A DNA stretch of 64,000 nucleotides from CAIYYO01 sp049299895 (GTDB taxonomy: Archaea > Altiarchaeota > Altiarchaeia > IMC4 > QMZM01): positions 1 through 64,000 of the forward strand of contig JBAQYF010000014.1 in NCBI GenBank assembly GCA_049299895.1. The letters run 5' to 3'. Below are positions 47,545 to 55,998 of this stretch, piece after piece. The position numbers and the translations under genes are program-made. Numbering within the stretch: position 1 is the stretch's first letter; every line of letters starts with the position of its first letter. The notes under the pieces were generated by a model. It did not search any database and had not been told where the DNA came from. It was given only the letters and a program-made list of their open reading frames with translations.

Positions 47545-47589
47545 AGAACCGTATAAGCGGGTCAAACCAGGTAAAGGTGCGATTGCCAG

Positions 47590-47896
47590 AGTATTTATTT
47601 TAATCAAGGTATAAATACATATATCCTTAAACCTAAATTGAAAATCCTCGTTGCGATCCTCGCATACAACGAAGATACAAGCAATAGAGTCTGACGTCCT
47701 TTAGATCGAAGAAATACGCGGACAAAGTCGTTGTCGTCGATGACGGGAGCACGGACTAGGGCGGCTGAACTCGCAGGAGCAAGAACGGCGGATACGGCTC
47801 GTCGATCAAATCATGCTTCGAATGCGCAAGGAAATATGCTCCTTCTGTTCTTGTGTTCTTCGACGGTGTCGGTCAGCATAACCCGGACTGCATGTA
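47590..47896 (+). pseudogene. glycosyltransferase 5' fragment, copy R1
   Basis: The copy starts with the inverted repeat GTATTTAT-N12-ATAAATAC (47591-47618) and a TTG start at 47638 (KILVAI), matching the intact gene at 56375. It is broken by several small deletions and an early stop, and carries the shared GGGCGGCTGA frameshift site. Homology ends near ACCCGGACTGCATG. No protein is made. The ATPase gene starts about 150 bp later. Confidence 0.8.
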
Positions 47897-47993
47897 TTCA
47901 TCGCGCAGCCTTTATAGGGAGTGACGGGGAGGGGCTCTGCGGAGGTATATGGGTCAAACGGGGTGAAACGACTACTAACTGGATGCTAAATTT

Positions 47994-48030
47994 AACTCAT
48001 ATATAACGCAAATTCTTAAGTATTTGAGTT
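47994..48030 (+). promoter_or_regulatory. promoter of first DUF4143 ATPase with inverted repeat
   Basis: AACTCA (47994-47999) and TGAGTT (48025-48030) face each other across 25 bp, each followed on the plus strand by TATATAA-type sequence. The ATG at 48045 is only 15 bp on, so the transcript is leaderless or nearly so. Autoregulation is possible. Confidence 0.45.
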
Positions 48031-48044
48031 ATATATAATACATA

Positions 48045-49358
48045 ATGGAAAAAAATCAGATTCTTGAGATATTATCCGACTGGAATTTCTGGGCAAGGGA
48101 AATAGATGCCGGGATCAGGCGGGATGAATATGTCGGAATCCTTGCGGAATTGCTGACAAAAACCGATCAGGTGGTTGCATTAGCGGGCGTTCGCAGAAGT
48201 GGAAAGTCCACTCTTATCAGGCAGACTGCAAAAGAACTGGGCGGCGGATTGAATACTTTGATCGTTAACTTTGAGGATGAACGGTTTTTGGTGCGGGACC
48301 TGCAACTGCTCTCAGACATATTCGACGCCTACCGGGAAAAGGTCAAACCAAAAGGCAAGCCTTTTATGTTCCTTGACGAAGTGCAAAACATTCCCGGCTG
48401 GGAGAGATTCGTAAGAGGCGTACACGAGCGCAAAGAGGCCAATATCATGGTCACGGGCTCTTCCTCAAAGCTTTTGTCCGCGGAGCTTGCCACCCTGTTA
48501 ACCGGGAGACACATCACTTATCCTGTATACCCGTTGTCTTTCAAGGAATTTTTGTTCTTCAGGAAAATTCCGGTAAGGGGCGACCTTGAGGCCCTTGCAA
48601 AAAGGCTGGAAATAAAAGGCCTGCTGTCCGAGTACATGGAATACGGAGGATTCCCGGGGGTCGTACTATCAAGTGAAAAGCAAAGAATCCTGTTATCCTA
48701 TTTTGAGGCTTTGATAAACAGGGACGTCATAGACCGCTACAAGATCCGGGAAAAGGAAAAGCTTCTGGTGCTTGCAAAATATTACCTGACCAATATATCA
48801 AGCCTTGCATCATACAACAAGACCGCAAAATTCCTGAAACTCTCGCCTACGACCGTGGAGCGGTTCACAAACCAGCTGGAAAATGCAAACATCATATTCC
48901 AGATAAAAAAATTCGACTACTCCGTAAAAGAACAGGAAAACTCGCCCCGAAAGATATATTCAATAGACACCGGCTTATCCAACGCAATGGGCTTTCGGTT
49001 CACGGAAAAACCCGGGAAGAACATGGAAAACATAGTCGCCCTGGAACTAAAAAGAAGACAGGCCGTAAAACCGGAAACCGAGATATACTACTGGAAAGAC
49101 TCCCAGCAAAGAGAAACCGACTACGTCATAAAAGAAGGCACAAAGATCAAAGAACTCATACAAGTATGCTACAGCGTAGAAGACCCTGAAACAAAGGAAC
49201 GGGAAACAAAAGCGCTCCTCAAATCAATGGACGAATTCAAAAAAGACCAAGCAACGATCATAACACTGGACCACGAAGGAACAGAAGAAATAAAAAACAA
49301 AAAAATAACCTACACGCCCCTCTGGAAATGGCTCCTGACAACGCCCGATCAATCCTAA
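48045..49358 (+). CDS. AAA+ ATPase with DUF4143 domain, first copy
   Basis: The 437-residue protein has Walker A GVRRSGKSTLIRQ (about residue 48), Walker B KPFMFLDEVQNIPGWERFV and sensor VTGSSSKLLSAELA. Then come a winged helix region and the C-terminal DUF4143 domain (YSIDTGLSNAMGF, ETEIYYWKDSQQRETDYVIK), which has a nuclease-like E/D...K pattern. Function of the family is not known; it is widespread in archaea and anaerobic bacteria. The final approximately 30 bases of the gene are identical to those of the second copy at 50775. It lies between degraded copies R1 and R2. Confidence 0.88.
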   Translation: MEKNQILEILSDWNFWAREIDAGIRRDEYVGILAELLTKTDQVVALAGVRRSGKSTLIRQTAKELGGGLNTLIVNFEDERFLVRDLQLLSDIFDAYREKVKPKGKPFMFLDEVQNIPGWERFVRGVHERKEANIMVTGSSSKLLSAELATLLTGRHITYPVYPLSFKEFLFFRKIPVRGDLEALAKRLEIKGLLSEYMEYGGFPGVVLSSEKQRILLSYFEALINRDVIDRYKIREKEKLLVLAKYYLTNISSLASYNKTAKFLKLSPTTVERFTNQLENANIIFQIKKFDYSVKEQENSPRKIYSIDTGLSNAMGFRFTEKPGKNMENIVALELKRRQAVKPETEIYYWKDSQQRETDYVIKEGTKIKELIQVCYSVEDPETKERETKALLKSMDEFKKDQATIITLDHEGTEEIKNKKITYTPLWKWLLTTPDQS

Positions 49359-49365
49359 AGGACCT

Positions 49366-49730
49366 AAAAAGTATTTATTTTAACCGGGACATAAATACAT
49401 AAGCCTTGAAAATCCTAGTCGCCATCCCCGCTTTCAACGAAGAGACCTGCATAGGCTCGGTCGTATTAAGATCGAAGAAATACGCGGACAAAGTCATTGT
49501 TGTCGACGACGGGAGCACGGACAAGGGCGGCTGAAACCGCCGAACTCGCCGGGGCGGAAGTCATAAGGCACCGCATGAATCAAGTCCTGCTTCGAATACG
49601 CAAGAAAACACTCTCCATCAGTTCTCGTGTTCTTCGACGGAGTCGGTTTAGCATAACCCGGACTGCATGCCTAAACTGATCGTTCCCATACTATCCGGGG
49701 AAGCGGACAAAAGTGATCGGATCAAGGTCT
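49366..49730 (+). pseudogene. glycosyltransferase 5' fragment, copy R2
   Basis: It begins 8 bp after the ATPase stop, with the inverted repeat at 49371-49398 and TTG start at 49406, 35 bp from the repeat start exactly as in the intact gene. The copy follows the gene for about 320 bp to GATCGGATCAAGGT. It has the shared one-base insertion (AAGGGCGGCTGA), a 20-bp deletion at CACCGCATGAATCAAG, and a stop at GTTTAGCATAA. Confidence 0.88.
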
Positions 49731-49800
49731 TATCAGGCGATTTATCTTTCAGCCTAGATTTAATGCTGGAATCTAATATCTTCTTTAGAGGCGTATAACA

Positions 49801-50031
49801 ATGGCTGAAATAATCGTTAAAATTCCCAGGGAGCTTAAAGAGCTTGAATCCGCGTCGGGTATACGGTGGCAGCTTGCGGTGGAGAAGAAGATCCGTGAGG
49901 AACTCGAAGAGATTGCCCGTATCGAGCGGATCGTTTCCAGGTCAAAAATGACTCAGAAACAGGCTGATTCCCTGGCCGATGAAGTAAATGAGTCTCTTTC
50001 TAAACGTTATGCAAAACTTTTGAAGGGATGA
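49801..50031 (+). CDS. VapB-type antitoxin, pair 1
   Basis: The 76-residue protein begins MAEIIVKIPRELKELESASG, a ribbon-helix-helix-like strand, followed by a long charged helix (RQ..EKKIREELEEIARIERI) and SKMTQKQADSLADEVNESL. Similar SxMTxxxADxLAxxV segments recur in the other antitoxins of this array. It overlaps no other gene and ends 3 bp before the PIN toxin. Confidence 0.8.
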   Translation: MAEIIVKIPRELKELESASGIRWQLAVEKKIREELEEIARIERIVSRSKMTQKQADSLADEVNESLSKRYAKLLKG

Positions 50032-50034
50032 ACC

Positions 50035-50454
50035 ATGCTTGCGGTAGTCGACGCTAACATCGTTTTTTCTGCCCTGATAAGCAAGGGCAAGCCTTTCAGC
50101 GTTTTTATGTCGAACAAGGCATTAAAGTATTATGAGTTCACTGGTCCAGAATACCTGCTTTCCGAGCTGGAAGAGAAATGGGAAAGGATAATTTCGTATA
50201 CTCACCTGGATGAAAAAGACCTGGATGACGTTTATACATTCATAATATCCCAGATATCCATCGCCTCTCTTGCGGAATTCTCAGACCTGATGCCCGAGGC
50301 AACGAAACTGAACCCTAAAGACGCTCCGTATCTTGCGCTGGCAATGAAACTAGGATCCCCGATAATCTCCGGAGACATCCGGTTATCCGGACAGAAAAGA
50401 GTCGAGATCATTCCCCCTGCAAAGGCGCTTGGAATGATACTATCCTCCCAGTGA
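50035..50454 (+). CDS. PIN-domain toxin (VapC-like), pair 1
   Basis: The 139-residue PIN protein has the acidic residues for metal: AVVDANIVFSAL (Asp near residue 5), SELEEKWE, KDAPYLALAM and SGDIRLS. PIN toxins cleave RNA. It belongs to the same subgroup as the three other PIN genes in this array, with the xxxDAxxxFSALI start and APYLALAxK segment. Confidence 0.87.
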   Translation: MLAVVDANIVFSALISKGKPFSVFMSNKALKYYEFTGPEYLLSELEEKWERIISYTHLDEKDLDDVYTFIISQISIASLAEFSDLMPEATKLNPKDAPYLALAMKLGSPIISGDIRLSGQKRVEIIPPAKALGMILSSQ

Positions 50455-50731
50455 ATGAAACTGGCTCTAATCGCATAGTTCCCCTGCCGGGTATGATCTG
50501 AATCATATGACTCACCTAATTCTCAATAAATCGTCCAAAGCCCTTGATGCATTCCAATCAAAACAGCATATGGACCGGGATAAGCCAACCAAAACAGTCA
50601 AGACGCCCGATAGATCATCTTTGAATGAGGAGGGTATTTATTTTAACCGGGACATAAATACATAATTCGGGGGGCGAGAATGCATCCGGTGCCGTGGTCG
50701 TATTTCCTGGGGGGTGTTTCCTTTCTTGATT
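50455..50731. other. intergenic region with short repeat and promoter-only repeat copy
   Basis: No gene is seen. The boxes CGTCCAA ... ATTCCAATCA lie at 50529-50567 and the promoter repeat at 50634-50675. Confidence 0.5.
50634..50675 (+). repeat. promoter-only copy of the glycosyltransferase repeat
   Basis: The inverted repeat GTATTTAT-TTTAACCGGGAC-ATAAATAC (50634-50661), with the following ATAA, is identical to that of R2, but the glycosyltransferase homology stops immediately after it. The copy confirms that the palindrome is a separate boundary of the repeat. Confidence 0.75.
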
Positions 50732-50767
50732 TATAGGAAACGGATTTATATTAATATGTTTCCTATA
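50732..50767 (+). promoter_or_regulatory. promoter of second DUF4143 ATPase inside a 10-bp inverted repeat
   Basis: TATAGGAAAC (50732-50741) and GTTTCCTATA (50758-50767) form a perfect 10-bp inverted repeat around the AT-rich box ATTTATATTAATAT. The ATG at 50775 is eight bases later. This is a strong operator candidate. Confidence 0.65.
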
Positions 50768-50774
50768 TGCTTAT

Positions 50775-52061
50775 ATGGAAAACGTTTTCAGGGAGGTTCT
50801 TTTGGAGTGGAAGGCGCGTCCTTATCCTGATCTCATAGACCGGGAGGATCGTCCATCCCTTGGAGAGGAGATATTGACGTTGGCCGGGCCGAGGAGGAGT
50901 GGGAAGACGTCCATGCTCTATCTCATGGCGCATGCCGTTGATCCGGGCAAGGAGTCGACGGCATATATAGATTTTGAGGATTACCGGCTTTCCGGGATGA
51001 AAAGAGGCGATCTTTCAGGCCTCGTTGAGGCTGTACACGAGTTATTCCGGGAGAGGGACGGCAGGATAGATCTGTTCTTCGACGAGATACAAAACCTTCC
51101 TTCCTGGGAGGCGTTCCTGCGTACGCTGCATAATTCCGGGAAGTACCGGATAGCGGTCTCGGGGTCGTCTTCGCGTATGCTCTCCAGGGACATTGCGACC
51201 GCGCTTCGGGGGCGCTATGTCGGCAGGACGGTTCTTCCTTTCAGTTTTCCGGAGTTTCTCCGGCTGCGCAATTCAGGTCTAAGAGAGCCTGCAACCGCCG
51301 AAGAGAGGGGGAAAATGCTCTCGCTGCTCTCGGAATACATGCATTTCGGGGGTTTTCCGGCAGTTTTGAAGAAGACCGACGAGGCCGACAAAAAAGACCT
51401 CATAAACACATACTATGAGACGATATTCTACAGGGACGTGGTGGAGAGGCACAGGATAAGGAACACATTGCTTCTGGAGGCCGTTGCAAAGACGGTCATC
51501 GCAGGCTTCGGCTCCTGCTTCTCGGTATCCAAGACGGAAAAGGGCCTGCGATCCATGGGCCTTGAAACCAGCAAGAAGACCGTGAGCCAGTATCTTAAAT
51601 ACCTCGAGGAGGCATATTTCGTCCACGGCATAGAAAAGTTTTCACCCAAGATAAGAGACCGGGTGATGCAGCCAAAGAAAGTCTATCCGATCGACACTGG
51701 CTTTTTCAACCTGGGAAGCCGCCTTACGCCCGACTACGGCCGCCTGATGGAATGCCTGTGCGCAACAGAGCTTCTACGATGCTGCCTGCGGGACAGGAAG
51801 ACTGAAATATTCTACTGGAAAGATTACCAGGGCGCAGAAGTAGACTATGTGGTGAAGGAAGGACTCATCATAACGCAGCTGATACAAGCCTGCTACGATC
51901 CTCGGAACGCCGACACAAGAGAAAGAGAAACAAAAGCGCTGATATCGGCCGGAGAAGAGCTGGGCTGCAAAAATCAGACAATCATAACCTGGGACCATGA
52001 AGAAAACCTGGAAGGCATAAAATACGTGCCCCTCTGGAAATGGCTCCTGACAACGCCCTGA
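50775..52061 (+). CDS. AAA+ ATPase with DUF4143 domain, second copy
   Basis: The 428-residue protein has Walker A GPRRSGKTSMLYL, Walker B RIDLFFDEIQNLPSWEAFL, VSGSSSRMLSRDIA and the DUF4143 part (YPIDTGFFNLGSR, KTEIFYWKDYQGAEVDYVV). It is diverged from the first copy through most of its length, yet the final 30 bases or so (CTCTGGAAATGGCTCCTGAC onward) are the same. The stop is TGA created by one extra T compared with copy one. Confidence 0.88.
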   Translation: MENVFREVLLEWKARPYPDLIDREDRPSLGEEILTLAGPRRSGKTSMLYLMAHAVDPGKESTAYIDFEDYRLSGMKRGDLSGLVEAVHELFRERDGRIDLFFDEIQNLPSWEAFLRTLHNSGKYRIAVSGSSSRMLSRDIATALRGRYVGRTVLPFSFPEFLRLRNSGLREPATAEERGKMLSLLSEYMHFGGFPAVLKKTDEADKKDLINTYYETIFYRDVVERHRIRNTLLLEAVAKTVIAGFGSCFSVSKTEKGLRSMGLETSKKTVSQYLKYLEEAYFVHGIEKFSPKIRDRVMQPKKVYPIDTGFFNLGSRLTPDYGRLMECLCATELLRCCLRDRKTEIFYWKDYQGAEVDYVVKEGLIITQLIQACYDPRNADTRERETKALISAGEELGCKNQTIITWDHEENLEGIKYVPLWKWLLTTP

Positions 52062-52075
52062 TCAATCCTAAAGGA

Positions 52076-52570
52076 CCTAAAAGGTATTTATTTTAATCAG
52101 GACATAAATACATAAGCCTTGAAAATCCTCGTCGCCATCCCAGCATACAACGAAGAGACCGGCATAGGCTCCGTCGTCCTAAGATCGAAGAAATACGCGG
52201 ACAAGGTCATCGTCTTTGACTAACGGAAGCACGGACAAGGGCGGCTGAAACCGCGGAATTGGCCGGTGCGGAAGCCACAAGAACGGCGGATACGGCTCAT
52301 CGATCAAGTCCTGCTTCGAATACGCAAGAAAACACTCTCCATCCGTTCTCGTGTTCCTCGGCGGTGTCGGTCAGCATAACCCTGACTGCATGCCGAAATT
52401 GGTTAATCCGATCCTATCCGGGGAAGCGGACAAAAGTGATCGGATCAAGGTTCATTGTAACCAAAAGCGAGATACCCGCCTACCGGAAAGCAGGCATGAA
52501 GGTCCTCGATACTTTAACCAACATAGGAACCGGCAAGGCATAGACCGTATCGGACACTCCAAAGAGTATA
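52076..52570 (+). pseudogene. glycosyltransferase 5' fragment, copy R3 (longest)
   Basis: The inverted repeat is at 52084-52111 and the TTG start at 52119. The homology extends about 450 bp into the gene, to GACACTCCAAAG, further than in other copies. It has the shared insertion, a TAA in place of the DDGS region (GTCTTTGACTAAC), a different small deletion (GCGGAAGCCACAAGAACGG), and GCATAGACC where the intact gene has GCAAAGAAC. Confidence 0.85.
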
Positions 52571-52615
52571 TCAAGCCTACTCCTCCGCGGCTTATTGCGG
52601 CGCGGTCGGTGTGTT

Positions 52616-53038
52616 CTATTCTTTTATATACTCAAAGATCTCTTTTGCGTTGAATACCTTTACCGTTGACTGTTTTTTGAAGGCTTTTTCTTCGGAGTAT
52701 ATGGGGCATGATTCGCTTAATGCGAGCGCGAAGTATTCCGCATCTTTGGGGTGGGGGGCTAGTTTCAATGCAGTTTCAACCTCTCCTGCGAACTTCTCAA
52801 AGGAAATGAACTGAATCCTCAACTTTAGGATTTCCATGAAAACAGCATATTCATCGGGAGAGTAGCCTGATTTCCGTATTATCTCCTCCCGATGCCTGAA
52901 AAGTTCTGATAAAAGCCTTTCAGGCGCATAAAGGCTTAATTTGTCGGAGAATAATGCATCGATTATCCAAGACTGACGCTTGCGTCCCGATGTTATCAGG
53001 GCGGCAAATAATATGTTAGCGTCTATTACAAGTTTCAT
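52616..53038 (-). CDS. PIN-domain toxin (VapC-like), pair 2
   Basis: The 140-residue PIN protein starts MKLVIDANILFAALITSG and has LLSELFRHREEI and KDAEYFALALSES. The fourth acidic position reads YSEEKAF, with Glu where others have Asp, so activity may differ. It is downstream of its antitoxin by 9 bp on the minus strand and is opposite in direction to the repeats. Confidence 0.85.
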   Translation of the reverse strand: MKLVIDANILFAALITSGRKRQSWIIDALFSDKLSLYAPERLLSELFRHREEIIRKSGYSPDEYAVFMEILKLRIQFISFEKFAGEVETALKLAPHPKDAEYFALALSESCPIYSEEKAFKKQSTVKVFNAKEIFEYIKE

Positions 53039-53047
53039 CGCGGATGA

Positions 53048-53311
53048 TCATTTATATGCGCTTTTTCTCTCTTTAAGTTCTTTAAGCATGCCAGAAGAGA
53101 CTTTTTTCCCAAGATACGATGCATCCTTTTCAGTTAAGGCGCTTTTTTGGGCAAGCGACTCAAAAACAATTCTTTGCAATCCTGTTGATTTTTTTAATTC
53201 ATTTTCGAGCAATTTGAGCTTAATAAACTCTCTAACCTCGCCTTCAAGCTCCGGAAAATCTTTTGCCTCTCTCATAAGCTCCTTCGGAAGCCTTACTACA
53301 AATTCTCCCAT
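53048..53311 (-). CDS. VapB-type antitoxin, pair 2
   Basis: The 87-residue protein starts at MGEFVVRLPKELMREAKDFP, chosen for the AGAGGTG ribosome-binding site upstream; a longer frame exists but has no support. A strand (FVVRLPKEL) and a long charged helix resemble the pair 1 antitoxin, with ALTEKDASYLGKKVSSGM matching the TEKQAD-type tail motif. Confidence 0.75.
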   Translation of the reverse strand: MGEFVVRLPKELMREAKDFPELEGEVREFIKLKLLENELKKSTGLQRIVFESLAQKSALTEKDASYLGKKVSSGMLKELKERKSAYK

Positions 53312-53455
53312 TAGTACACCTCTAATGTAAAATATAGCGGCTCCCCTGCATAAAAGACACCTCGAAAGAATATAAGAAAACCTTCCCCGGACGAACAGAT
53401 AACCCTCCCCCAAAGCGCGGTGCAATACAAACCATCGGACGAAAGCTTGAAACGA

Positions 53456-53708
53456 TTAAAAAGTATTTATTTCAATCAGGACATAAATACATAAGCCTTG
53501 AAAATCCTAGTCGCGATCCCCGCATACAACGAAGAGACCGGCATAGGCTCGGTCGTATTAAGATCGAAGAAATACGCGGACAAAGTCATCGTCGTCGATG
53601 ACGGGAGCACGGACAAGGGCGGCTGAAACCGCCGAACTCGCCGGAGCGGAAGTGATCAGGCACCGCATGAAATCAAGTCCTGCTTCGAATACGCAAGAAA
53701 ACACTCGC
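53456..53708 (+). pseudogene. glycosyltransferase 5' fragment, copy R4 (shortest)
   Basis: The inverted repeat is at 53463-53490 and TTG at 53498. Homology ends at CGAATACGCAAGAAAACACT, about 210 bp into the gene. The shared insertion and the same 20-bp deletion as in R2 (CACCGCATGAAATCAAG) are present, showing that R2 and R4 have a common origin. Confidence 0.85.
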
Positions 53709-53738
53709 CTAATTGATCTAATCCGGTTATCTGCCTGT

Positions 53739-53969
53739 TTAGCAGGGCGACGGCTTGTGTTTTGAGTCTGTTTTTAAAACGCTTGATACGCCTATTACCG
53801 TAAACCCCACGACCTCTCCTGTTTTTTCCAGGTATCTCATAACGATTCCCGAACCCATATCCCTGCTGAGGGCCGGGATGGGCTCTCCGAAGGATATCTC
53901 TAGAACGTCGGATTCCCTGTCGTATTCCCAGCTTGTATTTTTGGGCTTGCCTGCCTTTATTTTTTCCAT
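53739..53969 (-). CDS. DUF2283 protein (probable antitoxin)
   Basis: The 76-residue protein has the DUF2283 core: WEYDRESDVLEISFGEP and IVMRYLEKTGEVVGFTVIG. These small proteins are commonly paired with a short nuclease-like protein, and the remains of such a partner precede it. The last residues (KHKPSPC) extend beyond the family consensus, and the gene ends only 31 bp from R4. Confidence 0.75.
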   Translation of the reverse strand: MEKIKAGKPKNTSWEYDRESDVLEISFGEPIPALSRDMGSGIVMRYLEKTGEVVGFTVIGVSSVLKTDSKHKPSPC

Positions 53970-54209
53970 AATATCACCCTCTTACGTAGACTGCTTTGAT
54001 AATACGCCGTGAGAACGAAACCATCGGTGTCGCCCGTTTCCTTGTATGCGACCACCAGATATTTGTTCTCTAAAAACCGGCGTTTTCCCGTATTTCCTTA
54101 CTGCAAGCAATGTTCCCGCATCGCCTTTCTGCACGCAGTCAGGGGAACAGACCGTTTCAAGTATCTCTTTTTCCCGGCCGACCGTCTCGGGATGATGGCT
54201 CTCTTCACT
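53957..54209 (-). pseudogene. truncated and frameshifted partner of DUF2283 (nuclease-toxin-like)
   Basis: On the minus strand one frame reads SHHPETVGREKEILETVCSP, then KGDAGTLLAVRKYGKTP; the next frame continues NKYLVVAYKETGDTDGFVLT and AYYQSSLRKRVILW. Joined by a one-base shift, they match the short DUF2283-linked domain (HPE...REKIE...GFVxTAYY). No start codon precedes it: the beginning runs into the end of the PIN gene at 54205. It is a dead toxin gene, missing its N-terminus. Confidence 0.6.
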
Positions 54210-54645
54210 CTATTAAGCCGAGCAGTCTTTTGATCTCCTGCGTGGATAATACCTCTAATCTGCCTTTGGATGCGTCCTTGAATCCGGAGTCGTTTGACCA
54301 GACGACTGCTTTCATTCGCTCTGATTTGTATTTTAATGCAAGTGCTGCGTAAGGCGAATCTTCGAGGGGAGAGAATGCATCCGCTTCCTTCAGGTATCCG
54401 GCGTACTCGTCTTCAGGGACTGTTTTAATATTGCTCATGGAGAGAAACAGCGTGTACCAGAGTTTTCCTTTTTCCAGTTTCGAGTATTTGAGGAGCTTTT
54501 CCTCTTTGCGCGCTACTTCCTCGAATATGTACTCAGGGACTACTAATTCATAATCGTTTTCGTGCAGGAGCCTTATCAAGCCTAGAGTGTAACCCCTGCG
54601 GATAAGGGAAGCGAATAAGACTTGAGCATCCACTATTACCAGCAT
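54205..54645 (-). CDS. PIN-domain toxin (VapC-like), pair 3
   Basis: The 146-residue protein begins MLVIVDAQVLFASLIRRG and has EYIFEEVARKEE, EDSPYAALALKY and VWSNDSGFKDA for the metal site. It follows its antitoxin by 6 bp. Its stop codon overlaps the remains of the DUF2283 partner gene. Confidence 0.84.
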   Translation of the reverse strand: MLVIVDAQVLFASLIRRGYTLGLIRLLHENDYELVVPEYIFEEVARKEEKLLKYSKLEKGKLWYTLFLSMSNIKTVPEDEYAGYLKEADAFSPLEDSPYAALALKYKSERMKAVVWSNDSGFKDASKGRLEVLSTQEIKRLLGLIE

Positions 54646-54651
54646 CTTGCC

Positions 54652-54867
54652 CTATGAATGCTGATGATGTCTTCTGGCAGCGGCGGCATTTACTTCTCTG
54701 CCGAGCTCTTTTGTTTGTTCTTCCGTGAGTTCGCTTTCCTCGAGGATCTCTCTTGCAACGGAATATCTCACATCCTCAAGGAACTCAGAGAGAATTTTTT
54801 CCACGGCTGCGCCGACCTGCTTTTTCATCCCGGTCGGAACCTCCAGCCTGAAAACCACTTCTTCCAT
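54652..54867 (-). CDS. VapB-type antitoxin, pair 3
   Basis: The 71-residue protein begins MEEVVFRLEVPTGMKKQVGA. Its helix EILEESELTEEQTKELGREV resembles the SxLTxxxAxxLxxxV motif of the other antitoxins. Ends in a His-rich tail (RRHHQHS). Confidence 0.72.
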   Translation of the reverse strand: MEEVVFRLEVPTGMKKQVGAAVEKILSEFLEDVRYSVAREILEESELTEEQTKELGREVNAAAARRHHQHS

Positions 54868-55096
54868 GAATAATAATGCGGAATATATCTATTTAAATTG
54901 CCATTTATGCCCAGAAGGCTGCAGGCACTTGATTACCAAGCCGATCGGATACGATCAAAAACGTTGTCTATCAATTCATTGCCTGTCATAAGGGGCGTGC
55001 AACAAATAACGCACCTGCAATAAGGCATATCTGTGTAATTGTCCAATAGACCGCTTCATTCCAATCAATAAATAAAACAGGCAGGACGCACCTAAT
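54868..55096. other. intergenic region with upstream repeat copy
   Basis: No gene is seen. The boxes AATTGTCCAA and ATTCCAATCAATAAATAAAA lie at 55037-55077, spaced as at 47504-47544. Confidence 0.5.
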
Positions 55097-55552
55097 CAAT
55101 CCTAAAGGGCCTAAAGGGTATTTATTTCAATCAATGAAAATCCTAGTCGCTATTCCTGCATAAACGAAGAGACCGGCATAGGCTCCATGGTACTAAGATC
55201 GAAGAAATACGCGGACAAAGTCATTGTCGTCGACGACGGGAGCACGGACAAGGGCGGCTGAAACGGCTGAAATGGCCGGTGCGGAAGCCACAAGAACGGC
55301 GGATACGGCTCATCCATCAAGTCCTGCTTCGAATACGCAAGAAAATAATCTCCTCCGGTTCTCGTGTTCTTCGACGGAGTCGGTTTAGCATAACCCGGAC
55401 TGCATGCCTAAACTGATCGTTCCCATACTATCCGGGGAAGCGGACAAAAGTGATCGGATCAAGGTTCATTTTAACCAAAAGCGAGATACCCGCCTACCGG
55501 AAAGCAGGCATGAAGGTACTCGATACGTTAACGAACATAGGCACCGGCAAGT
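55097..55552 (+). pseudogene. glycosyltransferase 5' fragment, copy R5 with ATPase tail remnant
   Basis: The sequence AATCAATCCTAAAGGGCCTAAA before the repeat matches the 3' flank of the DUF4143 ATPase genes. The left arm GTATTTAT is at 55118-55125; 22 bp including the right arm are lost, and an ATG replaces the TTG start. Homology runs about 420 bp to GGCACCGGCAAG. The shared insertion is present. It shares the GCGGAAGCCACAAGAACGG deletion with R3 and GTTTAGCATAACCC with R2. Confidence 0.85.
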
Positions 55553-55554
55553 GT

Positions 55555-55986
55555 CTATACTTTCTTTGGCAGCAAATCATCCAAGAGTTGTCTTGGGGTT
55601 TTGACTTTCTCGGGGCATAATCTCTGGAATTTTTTATCTCCTGAGAATATCAAGCAGTCGAGTTTCAGTGAAAGAGCAAGATAAGGCGCATCTTTTTCGT
55701 GGCTGGACAGTCTTTCCAGGGCTTTGGGCATATGCTCCTCAAATTCTTCTTTGGGAATTATGCTAATTTCATTGATCAGAAAATCAAGCGCATTGGTGAA
55801 AGATTTTTCAGATATCTGCGCATCCGACAACATTTCCCCCCTATGATTCATGATCTCAAAAAGCATGTAATCCGGGGCGTAGAAATCATATTTTAGGAGC
55901 ATGCTGTTAGCTTTAAAAACTTCAAAGGCAACTCCCTTTGTGATCAATGCGGAGACGATCACGTTAGAGTCTACAATGAGCTTCAT
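55555..55986 (-). CDS. PIN-domain toxin (VapC-like), pair 4
   Basis: The 143-residue protein begins MKLIVDSNVIVSALITKG with EIMNHRGEML, KDAPYLALSLKL and FSGDKKFQ, a full PIN metal site. Its stop lies 2 bp from the R5 homology, so the copy ends exactly where the toxin begins on the other strand. The antitoxin precedes it by 12 bp. Confidence 0.87.
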   Translation of the reverse strand: MKLIVDSNVIVSALITKGVAFEVFKANSMLLKYDFYAPDYMLFEIMNHRGEMLSDAQISEKSFTNALDFLINEISIIPKEEFEEHMPKALERLSSHEKDAPYLALSLKLDCLIFSGDKKFQRLCPEKVKTPRQLLDDLLPKKV

Positions 55987-55998
55987 TATCTAATCCTG

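Noticed and set aside
47590..55552. CRISPR array
   Set aside because: The repeats are hundreds of bases long, unevenly spaced and derived from a gene. No short regular repeats or cas genes are present anywhere in the window.
55404..55604. Short frames inside R1-R5, such as MPKLIVPILSGEADKSD
   Set aside because: They are out-of-frame or frameshifted pieces of the glycosyltransferase copies and have no start signals.
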